Of a stretch of DNA of 56,680 nucleotides, positions 51,190 through 56,680 are shown one piece after another. The DNA lies in assembly GCA_020845455.1 (NCBI GenBank), contig JADLFO010000198.1:1-56680 (forward strand). Direction: 5' to 3'. The first letter of the stretch is position 1; the number at the start of each line of letters is the position of its first letter. Under the pieces are notes generated by a model. The model was not told the origin of the DNA, did no database searches, and saw nothing but the letters and a program-made list of their open reading frames with translations. Position numbers and translations under genes: made by a program. Origin of the DNA: Caldilineaceae bacterium (lineage in GTDB: Bacteria; Chloroflexota; Anaerolineae; Caldilineales; Caldilineaceae).

Positions 51190-53438
51190 CGCTCGCCAAG
51201 CCGGTGCATACAGGCGAACCGACGACCGTCGAGAAGTTGCGCGGCTTGCCCTGGAGCATTGCCTCCAACGCGGCCAACACCGTCTTTGTCCAATATACCT
51301 TCTTCGGCTCGATCTTTGTGCTCTTTCTGAGCGCGCTGGGGCTGAGCAAGAGCCAGATGGGGTTCTTGCTCTCGCTGCTGCCCTTCTTTGGGCTGATCGC
51401 GCTCTTTGTGGCGCCGGCGGTGGCGCGCTTTGGCTATAAGCGCACCTATCTGCTCTTCTTTGGCGTCCGTGCCTTGGTCGCCGCCGGGCTGTTGCTCACC
51501 CCCACGGTCATGCATCGCTACGGCCCGGAGGCGGCGCTGACCTTTGTGGCGGTGGTGACGGCCGTCTTTTCGATACTGCGCGCCATCGGCGTGACGGCCA
51601 GCTTCCCCTGGGCGCAGGAGTATGTGCCCAACAGCGTGCGCGGCAAATATACCGCCACCAGCAACATGTTCACGACCATCACCGGTTTTGTGGCGGTGAG
51701 CGTGGGCGGGCTGGTGCTGGCGCGCACCCAAGAACTGACCGGGTTTATGCTGCTGATTGCCGTGGGCGTGGTCTTTGGCTGGACCTCGGTCGGGTTGGCC
51801 TCGTTGATCCCCGGCGGCGCACCGCAGCGGGTGGGCAGCGGGCGCGATGCGCCCGGCCGCGACCTGTGGACTGCGGCGCGCGATGGGGATTTTGTACGCT
51901 ATCTGGTGGGGGTGGGGCTGATCACGCTGGTCACGGTGCCGCTTGGCTCGTTTCTGCCGCTCTTTATGCGCGATGAAGTGGGGCTGAACGACAGTGCGGT
52001 CGTCTGGCTGCAGACCGGGTCGCTGGTGGGGAGCCTGGTCTCCAGCTATGCATGGGGCTGGGCGGCGGACCGCTACGGCTCGATCCCGGTGACGCTCTAT
52101 GGGCTGTCGCTGCGCGCCCTGCTGCCGATCTGCTGGATGCTGATGCCGCGCCAATCGGACCTGAGCTTGGGCGTGGCGTTAGGCATCGCCTTGCTGCAAG
52201 GCGTGGCGGATATGGGCTGGGGCATCGGGTCGGGCCGGCTGCTCTATGTGAGCGTGGTTCCGCCGCAGAAGCGCACCGACTACATGGCGGTCTACTATGC
52301 CTGGACCGGCATCGTGGGCGGCATCAGCCAGTTGAGCGGCGGCACGCTGCTGGAGATGACGCAGGGGCTGTCGGGGCAGATCGGCTTTTTCCGCATCGAC
52401 CCTTTTTCGCCGCTGTTCTTAGCCGGCATGGTGCTGCCGTTTGTGAGCTTCTATCTCTTGCGCCAGGTGCGCGAAGACAAAGCTGTGGGCATGGGCGAGT
52501 TCGCCGGCATCTTTCTGCGCGGCAACCCGTTTTTGGCGATGAGTTCGATGATCCGCTATCACCTGGCGCGCGATGAGCACAGCGCGGTCTTGATGACCGA
52601 GCGGCTGGGCCAGGCCAAAAGCCCGCTCACGGTGGACGAACTGCTGGAAGCGTTGGAAGACCCGCGCTTCAATGTGCGTTTTGAGGCGATCATCGCTATC
52701 TCGCGCATGCCGCCCGACCCGCGGCTGATCGAGGCGTTGGTCACGATCTTGGAGGGCAGCGAACTGGCGCTGACCGTGGTCGCGGCGTGGGCGTTGGGGC
52801 GCATGGGCGATGAACGTGCCTTGGAGCCGCTGCGCCGCTCGCTTGAGTCGAGCTACCGCTCGGTGCGCGCCCACAGCGCACGCGCCCTGGGCGCGCTGCA
52901 CGACCGTGAGATGATCCCGGAACTGCTGGCGCGGCTGGAGGCCGAGACCGACAAGGGTTTGCAGATGGCCTATGCCTCGGCGCTGGGCAACTTGCGCGCC
53001 ACAGAGGCGGTGGCCCCCCTGCTGGCGCTGCTGGCTGTGACCGAAAACCGCGGGGCGCGGCTGGAACTGGCGCTGAGCCTGGCGCGCATCGTGGGCGAAG
53101 AACATCCCTTTATCCAGTTGTTGCGCCAGGTGCGCGCCGATCCGGGGACGGCGCTGTCGCAAGCAGTGGCTGCGATCCGTAAGCGGCAGGAGAAGGGTGC
53201 AGCAGGCGCCGATTTGGACCAGACCTTGACCGAGTGTGAGGAGCGGCTGGCGCGCGGCGATCTGGCGCGGGGCTGCCGGCTGCTGGCTCGTGCCTTGCAG
53301 GAGATGCCGCGCGAGCGGCTGGACGAGGCCAGCGCATTGATCTTGACGGAATGCGCCCGTCAAATAGCGCAAACCGGCCCTGAACCGCTAGACTATGTAC
53401 TGCTGGCGCTGCACACGCTACAGTCGAGCCGCGTGTGA
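51186..53438 (+). CDS. MFS permease fused to C-terminal HEAT repeats (copy 2)
   Basis: A 750-residue paralogue of the preceding protein with the same layout: twelve-helix MFS domain (about 30-430; AVARFGYKRTYLLFFGVRAL, WAADRYGSIPVTLYGLSLRA), linker and HEAT repeats (..DPRFNVRFEAIIAISRMPPD, ..VRAHSARALGALHDREMIPE, LLARLEAETDKGLQMAYASA), then a helical C-terminus. It begins with an ATGA overlap and is therefore translationally coupled. The two products may work as a hetero-oligomer. A 157-base tract is almost identical with copy 1 and the rest has diverged, so the genes are old duplicates under local conversion. Substrate unknown. Confidence 0.85.
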   Translation: MTLAKPVHTGEPTTVEKLRGLPWSIASNAANTVFVQYTFFGSIFVLFLSALGLSKSQMGFLLSLLPFFGLIALFVAPAVARFGYKRTYLLFFGVRALVAAGLLLTPTVMHRYGPEAALTFVAVVTAVFSILRAIGVTASFPWAQEYVPNSVRGKYTATSNMFTTITGFVAVSVGGLVLARTQELTGFMLLIAVGVVFGWTSVGLASLIPGGAPQRVGSGRDAPGRDLWTAARDGDFVRYLVGVGLITLVTVPLGSFLPLFMRDEVGLNDSAVVWLQTGSLVGSLVSSYAWGWAADRYGSIPVTLYGLSLRALLPICWMLMPRQSDLSLGVALGIALLQGVADMGWGIGSGRLLYVSVVPPQKRTDYMAVYYAWTGIVGGISQLSGGTLLEMTQGLSGQIGFFRIDPFSPLFLAGMVLPFVSFYLLRQVREDKAVGMGEFAGIFLRGNPFLAMSSMIRYHLARDEHSAVLMTERLGQAKSPLTVDELLEALEDPRFNVRFEAIIAISRMPPDPRLIEALVTILEGSELALTVVAAWALGRMGDERALEPLRRSLESSYRSVRAHSARALGALHDREMIPELLARLEAETDKGLQMAYASALGNLRATEAVAPLLALLAVTENRGARLELALSLARIVGEEHPFIQLLRQVRADPGTALSQAVAAIRKRQEKGAAGADLDQTLTECEERLARGDLARGCRLLARALQEMPRERLDEASALILTECARQIAQTGPEPLDYVLLALHTLQSSRV

Positions 53439-53469
53439 ACCGTGATCGCCTGCTAGAGGGGCTTCTGCC

Positions 53470-54684
53470 GTGGTGAAACGCAATCCGCTCTTGTTCTCGC
53501 TCTATGTGCCGACGCTGATCCTGTCATTTGCGACCGGCATGTTGTCGCCGATCATGCCGCTCTATGCGAGTTCGTTTGAGATCTCGTATATGCTGATCGG
53601 GGTGGTGCTGGCCGCGCAAGGGGTGGGCAACCTGATCGGCGACATCCCGGCGGGCATCCTTTTGGGACGCATCGGCCACCGCTGGTTGATGGTGACCGGG
53701 GTCGGCATCTTGGGGCTGGCGATGCTGGCGGTCGGGCTGGCGCGCTCGGTGCCGATGCTGATCCTCTTTGGGCTGGTGGCGGGCATGGGCAACGCTATGT
53801 GGAACATTTCGCGCCACGCCTATATGACGAGCCACATCACCTTGCAGCAGCGCGGGCGGGCCACGGCGACCTTCGGCGGCCTCAACCGGATCGGGTCGTT
53901 TGCCGGCCCTGCTGTGGGCGCGGCGTTGGGCGCGGCCTATGGGCTGCGCGCGCCGTTTGTCGCCTTTGCGCTGGTAGCGGGGATGGCGCTGGTCTTGTCG
54001 GCGATCTTTGTCAACGACTCGCACGAACTGGCGCCGCACCGCGGCGGGCTGCGCGGCCATTCGCTGCATCTGGCGCAAGTCGTGCGCGCTCACTTCCAGA
54101 TCTTGAGTACCGCCGGGCTGGGCCAACTCTTTGCTCAGATGGTCCGCAGCGGGCGCAACTCGCTGATCCCGCTTTATGCCGCCGATGTGGTGGGGCTGGA
54201 CTTGCCCGCTATCGGCTGGATCATCACGCTGGCTGCGGCGATCGATATGGCGATGTTCTATCCGGCAGGGCTGATCATGGACCGCTACGGGCGCAAGTAT
54301 GCCACGGTGCCGAGCTTTGCGCTGCAGGGGATCGGTATGGCGCTGGTGGCGCTGGCCTCGACCTTTAGCGGGCTGCTGGCCGCTACGCTGGTGATCGGGT
54401 TTGGCAATGGCTTGGGATCGGGTACGATGTTGACGTTGGGGTCGGACTTGGCCCCCAAGGAATCGATCGGCGAGTTTTTGGGGGTGTGGCGGTTGATCGG
54501 CGACGCGGGCAGCACAGGCGCGCCGGTGGTGGTGGGTGGGGTGGCCGACCTGGTGGGGCTTTCCTCGGCGACGCTGGTCATGGCGGGCGTAGGGCTGGCC
54601 GCGGCGGCCATCTTTGCGCTGTTTGTGCCGGAGACGCTACATAGCGGGCGCGCGGCGGTGCAGGTGAAGGCCGTGGGAGATTGA
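53470..54684 (+). CDS. MFS transporter without HEAT repeats
   Basis: A 404-residue, twelve-helix major facilitator protein (LLFSLYVPTLILSFATGMLS, ..GDIPAGILLGRIGHRWLMVT is MFS motif A, ..GLIMDRYGRKYATVPSFALQ is the second copy). It resembles drug/multidrug efflux-type (MdtG/YfkF-like) MFS. It lacks the HEAT extension of its two neighbours. The start is a GTG at 53470 after AGAGGGG; a second GTG follows. The stop is 14 bases before purM. Confidence 0.88.
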   Translation: MVKRNPLLFSLYVPTLILSFATGMLSPIMPLYASSFEISYMLIGVVLAAQGVGNLIGDIPAGILLGRIGHRWLMVTGVGILGLAMLAVGLARSVPMLILFGLVAGMGNAMWNISRHAYMTSHITLQQRGRATATFGGLNRIGSFAGPAVGAALGAAYGLRAPFVAFALVAGMALVLSAIFVNDSHELAPHRGGLRGHSLHLAQVVRAHFQILSTAGLGQLFAQMVRSGRNSLIPLYAADVVGLDLPAIGWIITLAAAIDMAMFYPAGLIMDRYGRKYATVPSFALQGIGMALVALASTFSGLLAATLVIGFGNGLGSGTMLTLGSDLAPKESIGEFLGVWRLIGDAGSTGAPVVVGGVADLVGLSSATLVMAGVGLAAAAIFALFVPETLHSGRAAVQVKAVGD

Positions 54685-54698
54685 CTGGAGAACAAGCG

Positions 54699-55718
54699 AT
54701 GCCCATCCAAGATGCATATAAAGCGGCGGGGGTTGATATCGACGCGGGCAACCGCGCCGTCGAGCAGATGAAACCGGCCATCCGCGCCACCTTTACCCCC
54801 AATGTGCTGGCCGACGTAGGCAGCTTTGGGGGTCTCTATGCCCTGACTAATTTGCCGGAGCGCCCGGTTCTGGTCGCCTCTACCGACGGCGTGGGCACCA
54901 AGGTAAAGCTGGCGGCGCAGTTGGGGCGCTGGCGGTCGATCGGCCATGATATTGTCAACCACTGCGTCAACGATATTTTGGTGCAAAACGCACGCCCGCT
55001 CTTTTTCCTGGACTATGTGGCGGCGAGCAAACTGTCGCCCGGCGTGGTGGCGGAGGTGGTGACTGGGATCGCCGAGGCGTGCCGGGCGGTGGGCTGCGCC
55101 CTGTTGGGCGGCGAAACCGCCGAGATGCCCGGCGTCTATGCCGAAGGGGCGTTTGACCTGGCGGGGACGGTGGTGGGGCTGGTGAGCCGCGACGCGCTCT
55201 TGCCGCGGCCGGAGGCGATGCGGCCGGGCGACCGGCTGATCGGGCTGCCCAGCAGCGGGCCGCACACCAACGGCTATTCGCTGATCCGGCGCATCATCGC
55301 GGGTCGCGACCTCGACGCTCGCTTGGCCGATGGGCAGACGCTGGCCGACGCGCTGCTTGCGCCGCACCGCTGCTATGTGGCGGAGATCGACCGGCTGCAG
55401 GCGGCGGGTCTGCCGCTGCACGGGCTGGCGCACCTGACCGGTGGCGGGTTTATCGAGAATATCCCGCGTATCCTGCCCGCAGGGCTGGCGGCGCAGATCG
55501 ACACTGCCGCCTGGGCGCCGCCGCCGCTGTTTCGCGAACTGCTGGCCTGGGGCGAGATCGCGCAGACCGAGGCGTTCCGGGTGTTTAACATGGGGGTGGG
55601 CATGGCGCTGGTCGTGCCTGCGGCGGCGGCGGACGCGGTGATGGCGATAACCCCCGGCGCGCTGCCCGTGGGCCAGTTGGCGGCGCGCGGCGATGGCCCC
55701 GCCGTGATCCTGCGTTAG
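54699..55718 (+). CDS. purM: Phosphoribosylformylglycinamidine cyclo-ligase
   Basis: A 339-residue AIR synthetase (purine biosynthesis step 5). Visible motifs are QDAYKAAGVDIDAGNRAVEQ, LVASTDGVGTKVKLA, HDIVNHCVNDILVQNARPLF, LLGGETAEMPGVY, GLPSSGPHTNGYSLIRR and HLTGGGFIENIPR, all diagnostic. The start is the ATG at 54699 with GGAGAA upstream; the frame continues 18 bases further to a TTG that overlaps the MFS stop and is not needed. It follows the MFS gene closely, so purine genes are in one message with transporters. Confidence 0.96.
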   Translation: MPIQDAYKAAGVDIDAGNRAVEQMKPAIRATFTPNVLADVGSFGGLYALTNLPERPVLVASTDGVGTKVKLAAQLGRWRSIGHDIVNHCVNDILVQNARPLFFLDYVAASKLSPGVVAEVVTGIAEACRAVGCALLGGETAEMPGVYAEGAFDLAGTVVGLVSRDALLPRPEAMRPGDRLIGLPSSGPHTNGYSLIRRIIAGRDLDARLADGQTLADALLAPHRCYVAEIDRLQAAGLPLHGLAHLTGGGFIENIPRILPAGLAAQIDTAAWAPPPLFRELLAWGEIAQTEAFRVFNMGVGMALVVPAAAADAVMAITPGALPVGQLAARGDGPAVILR

Positions 55719-55725
55719 ATATAGG

Positions 55726-55793
55726 TGCGCTTTTCTAACTGTACATGGTGGCAGCCCCGGAGCGTGCGGTAGGAATACTGCACCTACAAATCC
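55726..55793. repeat. GTGCGC..TTTTCTAACTG repeat between purM and purN
   Basis: TAGGTGC near 55726 and GCACCTA near 55781 form the outer inverted pair, enclosing GCTTTTCTAACTGTACATGG, CAGCCCCGGAGCGTGCGG and GGAATACT. Same family as the elements near 5271, 23828, 28988 and 48640. It sits inside what is otherwise a tight purM-purN pair. Confidence 0.6.
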
Positions 55794-55810
55794 TATGAGG
55801 AATCCTCTGT

Positions 55811-56413
55811 ATGCCAGCACGGCTTGTGGTCTTGATTTCCGGCAGCGGCAGCAACCTTCAGGCGATCCTCGATGCGATCCGGGCGCGCTATTTGGACGCG
55901 CAGGTGGTGCTGGTGATTTCCAATCGGCAGGCCGCCTTTGGGCTGGAGCGCGCCCAGAAGGCGGGCATCCCCACGCGCGTTCATCCGCTCAAACCCTATC
56001 GCGACGCGGGGCGCAGCCGTGAAGAATATGACGCCGACCTGGCGGCGCTGGTGCGCGAGGCCGCACCCGATTGGGTGGTGCTGGCCGGGTGGATGCATAT
56101 TCTCAGCCAGGCCTTTTTGCGCCACTTTCCCTACCGCGTGGTCAACCTGCACCCGGCGCTGCCCGGCCAGTTCCCCGGCGCGACGGCGATTGCCGATGCG
56201 CTGGCGGCCTTCCAGTCGGGCCAGATCAAAAAGACCGGGGTGATGGTGCATCTGGTTCCCGACGAACAGGTGGACCGCGGCCCGGTGATCGCCAGTGAGG
56301 AGGCGCCGATCTACGCCACGGACACGCTGGAAAGCCTGACCAATCGCATGCACCAGGTCGAGCACCGGGTCTTGGTCGGCGCGCTGGCGCGCTTGATCCA
56401 GGGAGACGAATGA
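55811..56413 (+). CDS. purN: Phosphoribosylglycinamide formyltransferase
   Basis: A 200-residue GAR transformylase (purine step 3), using 10-formyl-THF. Motifs are VLISGSGSNLQAI (phosphate loop), VLAGWMHILSQAFL, VVNLHPALPGQFPG with the catalytic Asn and His, and VHLVPDEQVDRGPVI with the catalytic Asp. Length is typical. It follows purM with a 92-base spacer that holds a repeat element. Ribosome-binding site AGGAATCC is weak to fair. Confidence 0.95.
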   Translation: MPARLVVLISGSGSNLQAILDAIRARYLDAQVVLVISNRQAAFGLERAQKAGIPTRVHPLKPYRDAGRSREEYDADLAALVREAAPDWVVLAGWMHILSQAFLRHFPYRVVNLHPALPGQFPGATAIADALAAFQSGQIKKTGVMVHLVPDEQVDRGPVIASEEAPIYATDTLESLTNRMHQVEHRVLVGALARLIQGDE

Positions 56414-56476
56414 TTTCGATTTTCGTTGCATAATGAGGGGGAATTGCTGTGCTGGTTGCGTGTTGCGGCGGCGGGG

Positions 56477-56505
56477 TTGACATCCGCTGTGCGCTGGGGT
56501 ATGGT
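56477..56505 (+). promoter_or_regulatory. promoter of the next, outside gene
   Basis: A perfect TTGACA (56477-56482), 17 bases and TATGGT (56500-56505). The transcript would start near 56512 and run to the end of the window. Confidence 0.8.
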
Positions 56506-56558
56506 TAGGCTCCTCGGAGACGGTTGATTCTCAGATCTCTGCTCTGGTGCGGTTTCTG

Positions 56559-56596
56559 CGCGGCCTGCTAGACACGCCATCCCCGGCCGCGTTTTT
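56559..56596 (+). terminator. leader terminator before the outside gene
   Basis: CGCGGCC (56559-56565) and GGCCGCG (56585-56591) pair around a 19-base loop and are followed by TTTTT (56592-56596). It lies about 50 bases into the predicted transcript, as in an attenuator. A ribosome-binding site, AAGGAG (56671-56676), ends the window four bases before the edge, so a gene should start immediately outside. Confidence 0.7.
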
Positions 56597-56670
56597 GCAC
56601 ACAGAGCCAACGCGTGAAGCCGCGGCTTGTCCGCAGCGTGCAATCTACGTCCACCGGAACCATTCATCGA

Positions 56671-56676
56671 AAGGAG
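56671..56676 (+). promoter_or_regulatory. ribosome-binding site of a gene starting past the window
   Basis: AAGGAG followed by CTAC at the last bases; the start codon should come within a few bases outside the window. The leader between promoter and this site is about 165 bases and contains the terminator-like hairpin. Confidence 0.7.
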
Positions 56677-56680
56677 CTAC

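Overview
The window is GC-rich chromosomal DNA from a bacterium that is most likely a member of the Chloroflexota (Anaerolineae/Caldilineae-like). This is inferred from several things seen together: an isopentenyl phosphate kinase, Thr/Pro-rich extracellular tails on a PBP1a and on a zinc-ribbon/LysM protein, many multi-pass GT-C-like proteins, frequent GTG/TTG starts, and a standard F1Fo-ATPase operon next to an MreB gene. No rRNA, prophage or CRISPR array was seen.

Layout. 1-3.2 kb: the 3' end of tlyA, then a two-gene unit (class-I isoprenoid-synthase-like protein plus a 75-residue Nif11/NHLP-like peptide) that converges on an unknown membrane protein. 3.4-9 kb: an ABC half-exporter, small membrane proteins and a UbiA-type prenyltransferase. 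7.2-16.4 kb (minus strand): an eight-gene array led by the site-2 protease RseP, then zinc-ribbon/LysM, HEAT, unknown, AEC transporter, TPR, FecR-like and GT-C genes. 16.5-18.8 kb: isopentenyl phosphate kinase and selA. 18.9-20.6 kb: a complete IS200/IS605 element (tnpA+tnpB) with end hairpins and a predictable omega-RNA guide. 20.7-21.15 kb: a compact transcription unit of promoter, tRNA-Val, 66-residue protein and terminator. 21.3-30.2 kb: two UspA paralogues, a 3-hydroxyisobutyrate-dehydrogenase-family gene, clpC, an S1-domain protein, ridA and mreB. 30.3-37.8 kb: the complete atpI-B-E-F-H-A-G-D-C operon with a near-consensus promoter and a strong terminator. 38-48.5 kb (plus strand): ABC-2 permease, S9 peptidase, GT-C-like protein, PBP1a, GNAT (minus), and a MoxR/CoxE pair. 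48.7-56.4 kb: two tandem MFS permeases fused to HEAT repeats, a third MFS, purM and purN. The window ends in a promoter, a leader terminator and a ribosome-binding site for a gene that starts just outside.

The least expected features are the paired MFS-HEAT fusions with local sequence homogenisation, the isoprenoid-synthase/NHLP-like peptide unit, the TnpB element with readable guide and ends, the tRNA-Val/small-protein transcription unit, a 44-bp perfect palindrome over a stop codon, a terminator whose 3' arm is copied as a 16-bp tandem array, and several families of short intergenic repeats. Functions are called from recognisable motifs; no database search was run.
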